Shown here one piece after another: positions 26,575-36,183 of a DNA stretch of 64,000 nt (within the stretch, counting starts at the first letter, position 1; every line of letters starts with the position of its first letter). A program made the translations under genes and the position numbers. The stretch is from Arthrobacter sp. ISL-65 (GTDB lineage: Bacteria > Actinomycetota > Actinomycetes > Actinomycetales > Micrococcaceae). The stretch covers positions 40,898-104,897 of the forward strand of contig NZ_JAGGPN010000009.1 in the NCBI RefSeq assembly GCF_018613795.1, read 5' to 3'. A model generated the notes under the pieces. It saw only the letters and a list, made by a program, of their open reading frames with translations. It had not been told where the DNA came from and ran no database searches.

Positions 26575-27075
26575 ATGCGCACTCTCGTTCTGAATGCTGG
26601 ATATGAACCGCTGGCGGTTGTGACATTCCGCCGGGCGCTGGTCCTTGTGCTCACCGGAAAGGCAAGCGTGGTGGCCGAAGGCGACGATCCTGTCGTCGGG
26701 CCGCAGGACATCATGGGCCGTCCGTCCGTGATTCTCCTTAACCGCTACATCCGCCCCCGGTACAACATGATCACCGCGGTGAGCAGGCGCGGTGTGCTTC
26801 GCCGCGACGGCCACCGGTGCGCCTACTGCGGCAAGGCAGCCCACACCATAGACCACGTCCAGCCGAAATCGCGGGGCGGTGCGGACTCCTGGGAGAACCT
26901 CGTCGCAGCCTGCCTTCGCTGCAACAACGTCAAGGGTGACCACACGCCCAGCGAAATGGGCTGGAAGCTCCGGTTCGATCCGGCGCCACCGGTGGGCACC
27001 ATGTGGCAGATCAAGGAGCTGGAGAAGCCCACACCGGCGTGGGATCCGTTCCTGCTTCCGGAAAGAGCAGCCTGA
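26575..27075 (+). CDS. HNH endonuclease
   Basis: A 166-residue protein with an HNH nuclease fold in its C-terminal half: RDGHRCAYCGKAAHTIDHV, then NLVAACLRCNNVKGDHTP. Two CxxC pairs bind structural zinc. The N terminus MRTLVLNAGYEPLAVVTFRRA is typical of a widely conserved actinobacterial/cyanobacterial stand-alone HNH protein whose role is not known. ATG 26575 is chosen, since GAAGAGG is seven bases upstream; ATG 26569 would be only one base away. The mobA start lies 35 bases downstream. Confidence 0.88.
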   Translation: MRTLVLNAGYEPLAVVTFRRALVLVLTGKASVVAEGDDPVVGPQDIMGRPSVILLNRYIRPRYNMITAVSRRGVLRRDGHRCAYCGKAAHTIDHVQPKSRGGADSWENLVAACLRCNNVKGDHTPSEMGWKLRFDPAPPVGTMWQIKELEKPTPAWDPFLLPERAA

Positions 27076-27110
27076 CTCTCGCCTGGGCCTTCCAGGCTTA
27101 CGCTGGGTGG

Positions 27111-27704
27111 GTGGACTTTGACGCAATAATCCTGGCCGGCGGCCGCTCATCGCGACTGGGCGGCTCACCCAAGTCTGCCCTGATGTACGACGGCGCCACC
27201 CTCCTTGAGCGCTCCCTCGCGGCTGCCGCGGGTGCCCGGCACACTGTGGTAGTGGGACCTGAGGCGGCTGGCCTTCCCGGTGAAGTTCTCACCTCCCGTG
27301 AGGACCCGCCTTTTGCGGGTCCTGCGGCGGCAATCGCCGCGGGTGTGGCCGCGCTGCGGAGTGCAGACCCCGCGGACATGGTCCTGGTTCTCGCCTGCGA
27401 CATGCCGCGGGTGGGCGATGCTGTACGCGCCCTCCTGGACGCTCTCCCCGGCGCGGGTGCTGACGGTGTCATGGCCGCATCGGCCGAAGGGCGGCTGCAG
27501 CCGCTGGCGGGTTTTTATGGCACACCTGCGCTAGAACGCGCCGTGCAGGCTGCCGCCGCACGCAACGCCCTGGTGCACGGGTCAGTGTTCGCCCTCCTTG
27601 CTAGTCTTGATGTGCAGGCTGTGGTTGTCCCTGCAGGCTCCACCGACGACGTGGACACCTGGGACGATGCGGCCGCGTTGGGAGTAGCTGTCCGGGAGCA
27701 ATGA
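27111..27704 (+). CDS. mobA: Molybdenum cofactor guanylyltransferase (MobA-like)
   Basis: A 197-residue nucleotidyltransferase that links GMP to molybdopterin to make the MGD cofactor of formate dehydrogenase and related enzymes. The signature AIILAGGRSSRLGGSPKSAL is at residues 4-23, then LERSL, and the metal-binding VLVLACDMPRVG. PAGSTDDVDTWDD near the end is also a family motif. GTG 27111 gives VDFDAIILAGG. It is followed by the DUF6457 gene after 36 bases and then moeA, as in other actinobacterial formate dehydrogenase maturation loci. Confidence 0.88.
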   Translation: MDFDAIILAGGRSSRLGGSPKSALMYDGATLLERSLAAAAGARHTVVVGPEAAGLPGEVLTSREDPPFAGPAAAIAAGVAALRSADPADMVLVLACDMPRVGDAVRALLDALPGAGADGVMAASAEGRLQPLAGFYGTPALERAVQAAAARNALVHGSVFALLASLDVQAVVVPAGSTDDVDTWDDAAALGVAVREQ

Positions 27705-27740
27705 CCCGCATTCCGGACCGCCGTGAATTTGGAGGCAGGC

Positions 27741-28088
27741 ATGAAAAGCCAGGACGAGACGCTTGAGGAGTGGTGCCGTCTGCTGCTGCGGGCCTTCGAG
27801 CTCGAGGATGTGGACGTGGACATCAACGAGGTGTTGGCCGTCGCGGGAGTTGCCGCGCACTCCGTGGTGCGTCCCGCGGCACCCCTGACCACCTTCATAG
27901 CAGGGGTCGCCGCCGGCTTGGGATGTGCTTCGGGCCAGGCTCCGGACGTCCACGCCATGCAGGGCGCGATGGACGTGGCCCGTGCCGTTGCCAAGGCCTA
28001 CGCCGCCGATGAGGCGCAGGCTGCTGCGGGTACCGCGGCCGCAGGTACCGCCGGAACTTCGGCGCCCACCGGGACCCCGGGGGAATGA
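27741..28088 (+). CDS. DUF6457 domain-containing protein
   Basis: A 115-residue small helical protein (SQDETLEEWCRLLLRAFEL, then VLAVAGVAAHSVVRPAAPLTTFIAGVAAG). The family is actinobacterial and is found between mobA and moeA or with other molybdenum genes; its role is unknown. The C-terminal 25 residues are low complexity (Ala/Gly/Thr). ATG 27741 follows GGAGG by five bases. Its stop overlaps the moeA start by four bases (ATGA), so the two are translationally coupled. Confidence 0.78.
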   Translation: MKSQDETLEEWCRLLLRAFELEDVDVDINEVLAVAGVAAHSVVRPAAPLTTFIAGVAAGLGCASGQAPDVHAMQGAMDVARAVAKAYAADEAQAAAGTAAAGTAGTSAPTGTPGE

Positions 28089-29626
28089 CAGCCGCGCCCG
28101 AGCACCGCTCTACCGGCCCATACCCCTCCGGGGACGCAACCGCTGCCGACGACGCCACCGCTGCCGCCTCCCAAGCCGAGCCTGCTTCCGCCTCCGAAGC
28201 CGAGCCTGCGTCCGACGCCGAACCCGGTGCCGACGCCGAACCCGCCGCGGTCGAACCCGCCGCGGGGGAGCCGGACGCGCCGGGGGAGCCGGACGCGCCG
28301 GCGAAGCACCTGGCGCACACCTGGGCGGAGGCCCGCCAGGCCGCCTTCGACTGTGCTGCCCCGATACCCGCGGCACCTGTGCCCTTGCGTGACGCCGTGG
28401 GCCGGACTCTGGCCGAGGACATCACCGCCCGCCAGGACATGCCGCACTATGCGTCGTCGGCGATGGACGGCTGGGCCGTTAACGGTACAGGTCCATGGAT
28501 CCTGGCCGAGCCGGGGCAGCGTCTCGCACCGCACGAGGCGAGTGTGATTGTGACGGGCGGACTGATTCCCCCGGGCGCCAAGGCGGTGCTGCGCACCGAG
28601 AGCGGTGTGATGTCCACGGACGACGACGGCCTGCCTGTCCTGACGCTGGGAGGCGCCGCCCGACCCGGCGAACCGAGGAACGGCCAGCACATCCGGAAGG
28701 CCGCAGAGGAAGCAACTGCCGGGGACGTGCTGGTCAAGGCCGGCGCCGTGCTGAATCCCGCCCATGTGGCCCTCGCCGCCCTGGCCGGGTATGACGAGGT
28801 GGAGGTTCTCGGCAAGCCGGTGGTGAAGCTGGTGCTGACAGGCTCCGAGGTGGTGGAGCAGGGACTGCCCGAGCCCGGGCGGGTGCGTGACACGTTCGGG
28901 CCACAGCTGGCCTCGGTCGTGGAGATGCTGGGCGGCCTGTGCCGTGAACAGGTCCGCATCGGGGACAGCTACGCGGAATGGCTGGAGGGCCTCGAGGATT
29001 CAGGCCTCCCCGAGGCCCGGAACCTGCCGGCCGACGTCGTCATCACCACCGGGGGCACCGGCCGTTCCGGGACCGATCACTTCAGGCGTGCCGTGGCTGA
29101 ACTGGGCGGACGGCTGATCATTGACGGCGTGGCAATGCGGCCCGGACACCCCGCCGTCCTCGCAGAACTCCCGGACGGGCGCTTCGTGCTGGGGCTGCCG
29201 GGCAACCCGCTGGCGGCCATGATGGCATTGTCCACGGTGGGCGCGCCGCTCCTGGCTGCCCTCGGGCATGGCCAGCTGCCGCCGGTCCGGGAAGTCCCCT
29301 CCGGCACCATGCTCGAGCCCGAACCCGGCCGCACGCGGCTGATGCCCTTCCGCCTCCTCTACGGCATGGCCTCGCCCGCGCAGCACACCGGCCCGGGCAT
29401 GATGCGCGGACTGGCGTCGGCCGACGGCGTCCTGGTGGTGCCGCCGCACGGGGTGCAGCTGGGCGAGATGGTGCCGGCTTTCGCGCTGCCCTGGGGTCCC
29501 GCCATCCCGGAGCCCAAGACCGCCGAACCCAAACCCAAGAGCCCGGCACGGAAGTCCGCGTCCCGGGCGTCCGCCAAGCAGGGAGCCCAGAACGGGCCGG
29601 TGGACTGGAGTGCCCTGCTCGACTGA
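28085..29626 (+). CDS. moeA: Molybdopterin molybdotransferase MoeA
   Basis: A 513-residue enzyme that inserts molybdate into adenylylated molybdopterin. Landmarks are DMPHYASSAMDGWAV, VIVTGGLIPPGAKAV, TGSEVVEQG, ITTGGTGRSGTDHF and GLPGNPLAAMM. It carries an extra N-terminal tail of about 75 residues made of Ala/Glu/Pro/Ser repeats (ASEAEPASDAEPGADAEP and similar) that is not part of the family, and a Lys/Ala/Ser-rich C-terminal tail. The ATG overlaps the DUF6457 gene. The ATG 28085 start depends on that overlap; an internal start after the repeats cannot be ruled out. Confidence 0.92.
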   Translation: MTAAPEHRSTGPYPSGDATAADDATAAASQAEPASASEAEPASDAEPGADAEPAAVEPAAGEPDAPGEPDAPAKHLAHTWAEARQAAFDCAAPIPAAPVPLRDAVGRTLAEDITARQDMPHYASSAMDGWAVNGTGPWILAEPGQRLAPHEASVIVTGGLIPPGAKAVLRTESGVMSTDDDGLPVLTLGGAARPGEPRNGQHIRKAAEEATAGDVLVKAGAVLNPAHVALAALAGYDEVEVLGKPVVKLVLTGSEVVEQGLPEPGRVRDTFGPQLASVVEMLGGLCREQVRIGDSYAEWLEGLEDSGLPEARNLPADVVITTGGTGRSGTDHFRRAVAELGGRLIIDGVAMRPGHPAVLAELPDGRFVLGLPGNPLAAMMALSTVGAPLLAALGHGQLPPVREVPSGTMLEPEPGRTRLMPFRLLYGMASPAQHTGPGMMRGLASADGVLVVPPHGVQLGEMVPAFALPWGPAIPEPKTAEPKPKSPARKSASRASAKQGAQNGPVDWSALLD

Positions 29627-29672
29627 GGTGCAATGATGGAGGCATGAACAGCCACTCAGCGCGGAGTCTCGC

Positions 29673-30545
29673 ATGGGCCGTGTAACGCAACGACGCAAGG
29701 TGTACCGCTACGTCCTGGACGGCTCGGCCGCGGCATTGGAGTTCCCGGTCCGGCACCGCGAGGACGTGCTCGCCGTGGAGGAACCGCTCGAGATCCGGCT
29801 GGGCAACCTTTCATACTCGGTCACCATGCGGACGCCCGGCGACGACTTCGACCTGGTGGCAGGTTTCCTCGTCTCCGAGGGCGTCATCTGGGACGCCGAT
29901 CAGCTGATCTCGCTCAGGTTCTGTGCCGGTGAAGACGAAAACGGGATCCAGACATTTAACGTGGTCGAAGCCCAGCTGCGGCCAGATGTGCCACTGCCGG
30001 ACACCGGGCGGCACGTCTACACGTCCAGCTCGTGCGGGATCTGCGGCACGGACTCCATTGAATCGGTCACCAAGTCCTCGCACTTCAACCCCGCCGCCGA
30101 CCGGCTCACCGTTCCGGTCGAAACGCTTGCCTCCCTGCCGGACCGGCTGCGGGAGGCGCAGGCCGTCTTCGAAGTGACCGGGGGAGTGCACGCTGCCGGA
30201 CTGTTCAGGGTTGACGACGAGGGCGGTGCAGAGCTGCTGTGCCTCCGGGAGGATGTGGGCAGGCACAACGCGGTGGACAAGGTGGTTGGCTGGGCCCTGC
30301 GCGAACGGCGGCTACCGCTCACGAACACCGTGCTCCAGGTGTCGGGGCGGGCCTCTTTTGAGCTGGTCCAGAAGGCTGCATTGGCCGGCATCCCGGTGCT
30401 CGCCGCGGTCAGCGCTCCGTCCAGCCTTGCCGTGGAGCTGGCCGAGTCCACCGGCGTCACGCTTGCAGGGTTCAGCCGGGGAACCAGCCTGAACGTCTAC
30501 GCAGGTGCCGGCCGCATCTCCACGCCGTCGCCGGTGCCGCAGTAG
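29673..30545 (+). CDS. fdhD: Formate dehydrogenase accessory sulfurtransferase FdhD
   Basis: A 290-residue protein that transfers sulfur from IscS-type desulfurases to the molybdenum cofactor of formate dehydrogenase. The redox pair C121/C124 is in SSCGICG. REDVGRHNAVDKVVGWA and SGRASFELVQKAALAGIP are family landmarks. ATG 29673 follows GGAG by about seven bases. It closes the mobA-DUF6457-moeA-fdhD run, but no formate dehydrogenase gene lies in the window. Confidence 0.95.
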   Translation: MGRVTQRRKVYRYVLDGSAAALEFPVRHREDVLAVEEPLEIRLGNLSYSVTMRTPGDDFDLVAGFLVSEGVIWDADQLISLRFCAGEDENGIQTFNVVEAQLRPDVPLPDTGRHVYTSSSCGICGTDSIESVTKSSHFNPAADRLTVPVETLASLPDRLREAQAVFEVTGGVHAAGLFRVDDEGGAELLCLREDVGRHNAVDKVVGWALRERRLPLTNTVLQVSGRASFELVQKAALAGIPVLAAVSAPSSLAVELAESTGVTLAGFSRGTSLNVYAGAGRISTPSPVPQ

Positions 30546-30721
30546 GCGCGTGGCCCCTTGGCGGCCGGACGCCCACGCAGTAAATTTTATCCATCGAATG
30601 GAACCGTTGATCCGCTCATAAGGCAGCTGGACTGCCCGGACCCCAAGCTGACCGCGACGCCCATGCCCGCACGAAAGCCAGCACAGCCCGCTTCAGCTTT
30701 CACGTACTAAAGAGGTACACA

Positions 30722-33700
30722 TTGCACGACGACCGCCGGATCACGGAAGTCCGTCTGGACCGCTTTCTCCGCGAACGGATCACCCCTGCCATTTATGGGC
30801 GCAGCGTGCCCCTGGAGCTGACCAGCTGGGACGTTCCGGATGAACCCGTCCCGGTTCTGGAGGCCCTGCGCCAGGACTTCGTGCCACAGGAACACGGTGC
30901 CGCCTGGGGGCGCCCGTGGAGCACAAAGTGGCTGCGGCTTCAGGGAGAGGTGCCGGACGCCTGGGGAACCGCGCCGGATACCGAGGTGGAGATTGTCGTG
31001 GACCTCGGGTTCACCACGGAGATCCCCGGCTTCCAGTGCGAGGGGATCGCGTGGCGCCCGGACGGCAGTGTCATGAAGGCTATCTCGCCCCGCAACCAGC
31101 ACATCCCGCTGAAGCTGCTGGGCAGCGGGCTCGCTGTGGACTTCTATGTGGAGGCAGCAGCCAATCCTGATGTTGCCCAGGGCTGGAGCTTCGCGCCGAC
31201 TCCGTACGGGGACAAGGCTACCGCGGGCAACCAACCGCAGTACCGCCTGGGCAGCATCGCCATCGCGGAGCTGAACCGAGCAGTGTGGGAGCTCCAGCAG
31301 GACGTGCTGACACTCAGTGGCCTCATGCATGAGCTGCCCACCGAACTGCCGCGGCGGCACGAGATCCTCCGTGCCCTGGAACGCATGATGGACATCATGG
31401 ACCCGGACGACGTCGCCGGCACAGCGTCCGCCGGGCGTGCAGCGCTGGCGGAGGTGCTGGCCAGGCCTGCCTACGCCTCGGCCCACCACTTGCTGGCCAC
31501 CGGGCATGCGCACATCGATTCGGCCTGGCTGTGGCCTGTCCGGGAAACCATGCGCAAGTGCGCCCGGACCTTTTCCAACGTGGTTGCCCTCATGGACGAG
31601 GACCCGGACTTCGTGTTCTCCTGCTCCTCCGCGCAGCAGCTCGCCTGGATCAAGGAATACTACCCGGAGCTCTTCGCCCGCATCAGGGAAAAGGTGAAGT
31701 CCGGCCAGTTCATTCCCGTGGGCGGCATGTGGGTGGAGTCCGACACCAATATGCCTGGCGGTGAGGCCATGGCCCGGCAGTTCGTCGAAGGCAAGAGCTT
31801 CTTCCTCAAGGAATTCGACGTCGAGTGCATGGAAGCCTGGCTTCCGGACTCCTTCGGGTACTCCGCAGCCCTGCCGCAGATCGTCAAGGCCGCGGGCAGC
31901 CGCTGGTTCCTGACCCAGAAGATCTCCTGGAACCAGATCAACCGGATGCCGCACCACACCTTCAACTGGGAAGGCATTGACGGCACGCGCGTCTTCACGC
32001 ACTTCCCGCCGGTGGACACGTACAACTCCGAACTCAGCGGCCGGGATCTGGCGCACGCCGAGCGCAACTACCGGGACCACGGACACGGCACCATCTCGCT
32101 CGTCCCCTTCGGCTATGGCGACGGCGGTGGGGGACCGACGCGGGAGATGGTCGCTGCCGCGCACCGCGCGGCCGACCTGGAAGGCTCGCCGAAAGTCCGG
32201 ATCGGAACGCCGCACAGCTTCTTTAAGCAGGCCGAGGCAGAGTACAAAGCGCTGCCGGTCTGGGTGGGGGAGATGTACCTGGAGCTGCACCGCGGCACCT
32301 ACACCAGCCAAGCCAGGACCAAGCAGGGCAATCGCCGGTCCGAGCACCTCCTCCGCGAGGCGGAGCTGTGGTGCGCCACTGCCGCCGTCCGCTCCGGCGG
32401 GGAGTACACGTACCCCGCGGCCGAGCTGAAGCGGCTGTGGCAACTGGTCCTGCTGCAGCAGTTCCACGACATCCTGCCCGGCAGCGCCATCGCCTGGGTG
32501 CACCAGGACGCCGAACGCAACTACGCAGCCGTCGCCAAGGGGCTGGAAGCCATCATCAGCGAGGCGGCCGCGGCCCTCCTGGGCGAAGGCACGCAGGAGT
32601 TCCTGCTCAACGCCAGCCCGCATGCCCGCCTGGGAGTCCCGGCGCTCGCGGCCGCTGTGTCTGAGCCAGCCCACGATGCAGTGCCGGGCCGGGAGGCAGT
32701 GCCAACCGTGGATGAGGTTCAGGCCACGCCGCTGGACGGCGGCTTTGTCCTGGACAACGGCGTTATCCGTGCCGTACTGGATGACAACGGGCTCCTGACG
32801 TCGCTGCGGGACCACGGGACCGGCCGCGAGGCCGTCGCCCCCGGCCAGTTCGGAAACCACCTGGAACTGCACCGGGACACCCCCAACGAATGGGACGCCT
32901 GGGACATCGATGAGTTCTACCGGCGGAACGTCACCAGCCTTACCGACGCCGCGGAGGTGAGGCTGGAGCGGAACGGCGGGGACGCCGTCGTCGTGGTGGA
33001 ACGGCTCACCGGCTCCTCCCGCATCACCCAGCGCATCACGCTGGCGGCGGGCAGCCCGTCCCTGGGCATCTCCACTGAAGTCGATTGGCAGGAGCGGGAG
33101 AAACTGCTCAAGTTGGGATTCCCGCTGGACTTGAGGGCGGACCGTTCCGCCGCGGAGACGCAATTCGGCCATGTTTTCCGCCCCACCCACGTGAACACAT
33201 CCTGGGAGGCGGCGAAGTTCGAGATCTGTGCCCACCGCTGGATCCACGTTTCAGAACCTGGGTACGGCGTGGCCATCGCCAACGCCTCCACGTACGGGCA
33301 CGATGTCGCCCGGTCTGTCCGGGACGACGGCGGGACCACCACTACCGTCCGGCTCTCGCTGCTGCGCGCGGCCAAGTTCCCCGACCCCCAGGCCGACCGC
33401 GGCAGGCACGTGCTGGACGTCTGGGTCCGGCCGGCAGCGGGAATCGCCGAGGCCGTGGAGGAGGGCTACCGCGCCAACCTCGCGCCGAGGACGGTGCTGG
33501 GCGCGCACCCGGCCGAGGCGCTGGTTACGGTGGACAACGCGGCACTGGTGGTCGAAGCCGTGAAGCTGGCCGAAGACGGCTCGGGGGACGTCATCGTCCG
33601 GCTGTACGAATCACTGGGCCAGCGCTCGGCCGGACGCCTGACCGCCAACTTCCCGGCCACAGGAATCCAGGCCGTGGACCTGCTCGAGCGGCCGGTCGAC

Positions 33701-33784
33701 GCGACGGGTGTGGTGGCCGGGGCGGACTCGGCCGAACTCACGCTGCGGCCGTTCCAGCTGGTGACCCTGAGGTTTGCCCGCTGA
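30722..33784 (+). CDS. Alpha-mannosidase, glycoside hydrolase family 38
   Basis: A 1020-residue retaining alpha-mannosidase. Zinc-binding GHAHIDSAWLWP near residue 260 and the nucleophile D376 in WLPDSFGYSAALPQ identify GH38. The large C-terminal beta-domains follow. There is no signal peptide, so it is cytosolic and probably degrades imported mannosides. The start is TTG 30722 with AGAGG six bases upstream. No transporter or regulator for mannosides lies next to it. The upstream 176 bases carry no clear operator. Confidence 0.92.
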   Translation: MHDDRRITEVRLDRFLRERITPAIYGRSVPLELTSWDVPDEPVPVLEALRQDFVPQEHGAAWGRPWSTKWLRLQGEVPDAWGTAPDTEVEIVVDLGFTTEIPGFQCEGIAWRPDGSVMKAISPRNQHIPLKLLGSGLAVDFYVEAAANPDVAQGWSFAPTPYGDKATAGNQPQYRLGSIAIAELNRAVWELQQDVLTLSGLMHELPTELPRRHEILRALERMMDIMDPDDVAGTASAGRAALAEVLARPAYASAHHLLATGHAHIDSAWLWPVRETMRKCARTFSNVVALMDEDPDFVFSCSSAQQLAWIKEYYPELFARIREKVKSGQFIPVGGMWVESDTNMPGGEAMARQFVEGKSFFLKEFDVECMEAWLPDSFGYSAALPQIVKAAGSRWFLTQKISWNQINRMPHHTFNWEGIDGTRVFTHFPPVDTYNSELSGRDLAHAERNYRDHGHGTISLVPFGYGDGGGGPTREMVAAAHRAADLEGSPKVRIGTPHSFFKQAEAEYKALPVWVGEMYLELHRGTYTSQARTKQGNRRSEHLLREAELWCATAAVRSGGEYTYPAAELKRLWQLVLLQQFHDILPGSAIAWVHQDAERNYAAVAKGLEAIISEAAAALLGEGTQEFLLNASPHARLGVPALAAAVSEPAHDAVPGREAVPTVDEVQATPLDGGFVLDNGVIRAVLDDNGLLTSLRDHGTGREAVAPGQFGNHLELHRDTPNEWDAWDIDEFYRRNVTSLTDAAEVRLERNGGDAVVVVERLTGSSRITQRITLAAGSPSLGISTEVDWQEREKLLKLGFPLDLRADRSAAETQFGHVFRPTHVNTSWEAAKFEICAHRWIHVSEPGYGVAIANASTYGHDVARSVRDDGGTTTTVRLSLLRAAKFPDPQADRGRHVLDVWVRPAAGIAEAVEEGYRANLAPRTVLGAHPAEALVTVDNAALVVEAVKLAEDGSGDVIVRLYESLGQRSAGRLTANFPATGIQAVDLLERPVDATGVVAGADSAELTLRPFQLVTLRFAR

Positions 33785-33808
33785 CCTGTTTTGCTCGCTG
33801 AGCTGGGT

Positions 33809-33848
33809 TGCCGGCAGCGCCCGAGCCATAGGGCGGGCGCTGCCGGCA
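33809..33848. terminator. Hairpin between convergent genes (possible bidirectional terminator)
   Basis: A perfect 15-bp GC-rich stem (33809-33823 with 33834-33848) with loop AGCCATAGGG lies between the alpha-mannosidase and the ABC operon, which converge. There is no strong T-run on either side, so termination is plausible but not certain. Confidence 0.6.
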
Positions 33849-33890
33849 TTACCGGTGCCTAGAAATCGTGCAGCTCAGCATTCCTGCAGC

Positions 33891-34709
33891 TCAGAACTCG
33901 TGCAGCAGCCGCCGGACGAACTGCCGGGTTCGCTCCTGCCGAGGGGCACGTAGAACCTCGGCCGCCGGTCCGCGCTCCACCACCACGCCGCCGTCCATGA
34001 AGATGACCTCGTCTGCCACCTGCCGGGCGAAGGCAAGCTCGTGGGTGACGATGACCATGGTCCACCCCTCGTCGGCAAGTTCCTGGATGACGCCCAGGAC
34101 GTCACCCACGAGTTCCGGGTCCAAAGCCGACGTGGGCTCATCGAACAGCAGCAGCTGGGGTTTCAGGGCCAGGGCACGCACTATGCCCACGCGCTGCTGC
34201 TGGCCGCCGGAGAGCTCGAACGGGTAAGCGTCGCGCTTGTCCGCCAGCCCCACCCTGGCTAGGAGCTTTTCGGCCTCGGCCACCGCCTCGGCCCGCTTGC
34301 GCTTCTGGACCTGGACCGGTCCTTCGATGACGTTCTGCAGGACGGTCATGTGCGGGAACAGGTTGTAGTGCTGGAACACCATGGCGCTGCGGTCCCGCAG
34401 GTCCGAAATCTCTTTCTTGGAGACCTTGGCGGAGAAATCCAGCGCGAGCTCGGTTCCGGGACCCGCAACGGTGACTGTCCCGGCGTCGGGCGTTTCCAGT
34501 CCGTTCAGCGATCGCAGCACGGTGGTCTTGCCCGAACCTGACGGCCCGATCAGGGCCACGACGTTGCCGCGGCGGACGTCGAGGTCGATGTCCCGCAGCA
34601 CCACGTTGCTGCCAAACGCCTTCGCGAGGTTGCGGACCGACAGCACCGGCCTGCCCTGAGATGCAGCGGCCTGGGGTGCGGCGTGTGCTGCTCCGTCAGT
34701 GGGCGACAT
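33891..34709 (-). CDS. Amino-acid ABC transporter ATP-binding protein
   Basis: A 272-residue ATPase of the polar amino-acid uptake type. Walker A is GPSGSGKT, the Q-loop VFQHYNLFPHMTV, the signature LSGGQQQRVGIVRAL, Walker B LLLFDEPTSALDPE, and the switch His in VTHELAFA. It powers the permease and binding protein encoded upstream. Its ATG 34709 overlaps the end of the permease gene by 14 bases, with AAGGAG upstream. The first 20 residues are a non-conserved extension. Confidence 0.93.
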   Translation of the reverse strand: MSPTDGAAHAAPQAAASQGRPVLSVRNLAKAFGSNVVLRDIDLDVRRGNVVALIGPSGSGKTTVLRSLNGLETPDAGTVTVAGPGTELALDFSAKVSKKEISDLRDRSAMVFQHYNLFPHMTVLQNVIEGPVQVQKRKRAEAVAEAEKLLARVGLADKRDAYPFELSGGQQQRVGIVRALALKPQLLLFDEPTSALDPELVGDVLGVIQELADEGWTMVIVTHELAFARQVADEVIFMDGGVVVERGPAAEVLRAPRQERTRQFVRRLLHEF

Positions 34710-35361
34710 AGCGGTCCAGTCTCCTTTCAAGCACGGACTGCCCGGAGGAGAGCGCCAGGCAAATGATCCAGTAGACCAGGGCAGCCTCGAGATACAGCAC
34801 CATGAACTCCTGGCTGAAGGCCGCGATCTGCTGGGCGTTGCGGAACAGCTCCGTGACCAGGATGAGTGAGGCCAGCGACGTGTCCTTCACCAGCGAAATG
34901 AAGGTGTTGGACAGCGGCGGGACGGACACCCTCGCGGCCTGCGGCAGGATGATGCGGCGCAGCGACTGGGCCCGGGACATGCCGATGGTGTGGCCGGCTT
35001 CCCACTGGCCCTTGGGCACCGACAGGATGGCAGCCCTGATGACCTCGGCGGCATAGCCGCCGATGTTCAGTGAAAAGGCGATGATGGCGCTGGGCCATGG
35101 ATCGAGCTTCACGCCCAGGCTCGGCAGGCCGTAGAAGATCACAAAAAGCTGCACCAGAAGCGGGGTTCCGCGGATCACCGAAACGTAGAACCGCGCCAGA
35201 CCGGACACCACGGCGTTCCGGCTTAGCCGCATCAGCGCCACCAGCAGCGCCAGCGCGAGGCCGATGGCGAATGAAGCGAGCGTCAGCGGGATGGTGCCGG
35301 TGACTGCGCCCGTGACAATAGGGCCGAAGGAGCTCCAGATGAGATCCCAGTTCAACGGCAT
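34696..35361 (-). CDS. Amino-acid ABC transporter permease
   Basis: A 221-residue inner-membrane permease of the HisM/GlnP type with about five helices. The EAA loop reads EAGHTIGMSRAQSLRRIILPQAAR. The start MPLNWDLIWSSFGPIVTGAVTGTIPLT is typical. It lies immediately after the binding-protein gene: that gene's stop codon ends at 35362, the base beside this start. The three genes form one operon on the minus strand. Confidence 0.93.
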   Translation of the reverse strand: MPLNWDLIWSSFGPIVTGAVTGTIPLTLASFAIGLALALLVALMRLSRNAVVSGLARFYVSVIRGTPLLVQLFVIFYGLPSLGVKLDPWPSAIIAFSLNIGGYAAEVIRAAILSVPKGQWEAGHTIGMSRAQSLRRIILPQAARVSVPPLSNTFISLVKDTSLASLILVTELFRNAQQIAAFSQEFMVLYLEAALVYWIICLALSSGQSVLERRLDRYVAH

Positions 35362-36183
35362 CTACTTGGTGACGTCCGTGCCGAAGTACTTGTCCGAGAT
35401 CTTGGCCAGCGTCCCGTCAGCGCGGAGATCGTCCAGCGCCTTGTCCACCGCGGCTGTGAGCTCCGTAGAGCCCTTGCGGAACACGAAGGCGCTTTCGGAC
35501 TTCTCAGTGGTTTCGGCGGCGATCTTCAGCCCGGCATCCGGAGTGGTCTTCGCGTAGTCGAGATAGGTGAGCTTGTCATTGACGATGGCGTCCACGCGTC
35601 CCTGCCGGACCAGCGTCACGCCTTGGGCCCAGCCCTCCACGGACTGCACATTGGCGCCCGCGTCTACGGCCAACTTGTAGAAGTTGCTGGTGAGCGACTG
35701 GGCTGCGGTCTTGCCCTTGAGGCTCTCAAAGCTGGTAATGCTGCTGTTGTCCGCCTTCGTCACGATCACGCCCGTGGAGACGGTGTACGGCTTGGAGAAG
35801 TCGTACTTGGCCTTGCGTTCCGCGTTGATGGAAATCTGGTTGGCGATGGTGTCGAACCGCTTGGCGTCGAGGCCGGCGAATATCCCGTCGAACTGGGTCT
35901 CCTGGAAGGTGGCCTTCACTCCGAGCTTGTCAGCCACGGCGCGGGCGATCTCGACGTCGTAGCCGGTCAGGTCGCCGGCTCCCTTCGCATGGAAGCTGAA
36001 GGGCTTGTAGGTGCCCTCGGTGGCGACGACGATCTCGCCCTTGGATTTCACATCGCTGAGTGACGTGTCCGAGCTGCTGGCAGCCGGAGTCTGGGAACCT
36101 CCGCCGCCGCAGGCGGTCAGAGCCAGTGTCAGTCCGGCAAGGGTGGCCGCAAGAGCGGAGCGGCGGGAATGGACACGGTTCAT
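35362..36183 (-). CDS. Amino-acid ABC transporter solute-binding lipoprotein (cystine-type)
   Basis: A 273-residue family 3 binding protein. The signal ends in lipobox LTAC (ALTACGGGGSQ), so it is a lipoprotein. GEIVVATEGTYKPFSFHAKGAGDLTGYDVEIARAVADKLGV and QFDGIFAGLDAKRFDTIANQI resemble cystine/polar amino-acid binders (TcyA/FliY group); each is quoted in parts only as a landmark. Cystine as the ligand is inference. ATG 36183 follows AAGAAGGG. A -10 TATGAT lies at 36291-36296 on the minus strand. Confidence 0.9.
   Translation of the reverse strand: MNRVHSRRSALAATLAGLTLALTACGGGGSQTPAASSSDTSLSDVKSKGEIVVATEGTYKPFSFHAKGAGDLTGYDVEIARAVADKLGVKATFQETQFDGIFAGLDAKRFDTIANQISINAERKAKYDFSKPYTVSTGVIVTKADNSSITSFESLKGKTAAQSLTSNFYKLAVDAGANVQSVEGWAQGVTLVRQGRVDAIVNDKLTYLDYAKTTPDAGLKIAAETTEKSESAFVFRKGSTELTAAVDKALDDLRADGTLAKISDKYFGTDVTK

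Noticed and set aside
30707..33247. An 846-codon open frame on the minus strand
   Set aside because: Antisense of the GH38 gene with Arg/Gly/Val-rich composition typical of a GC-driven shadow.
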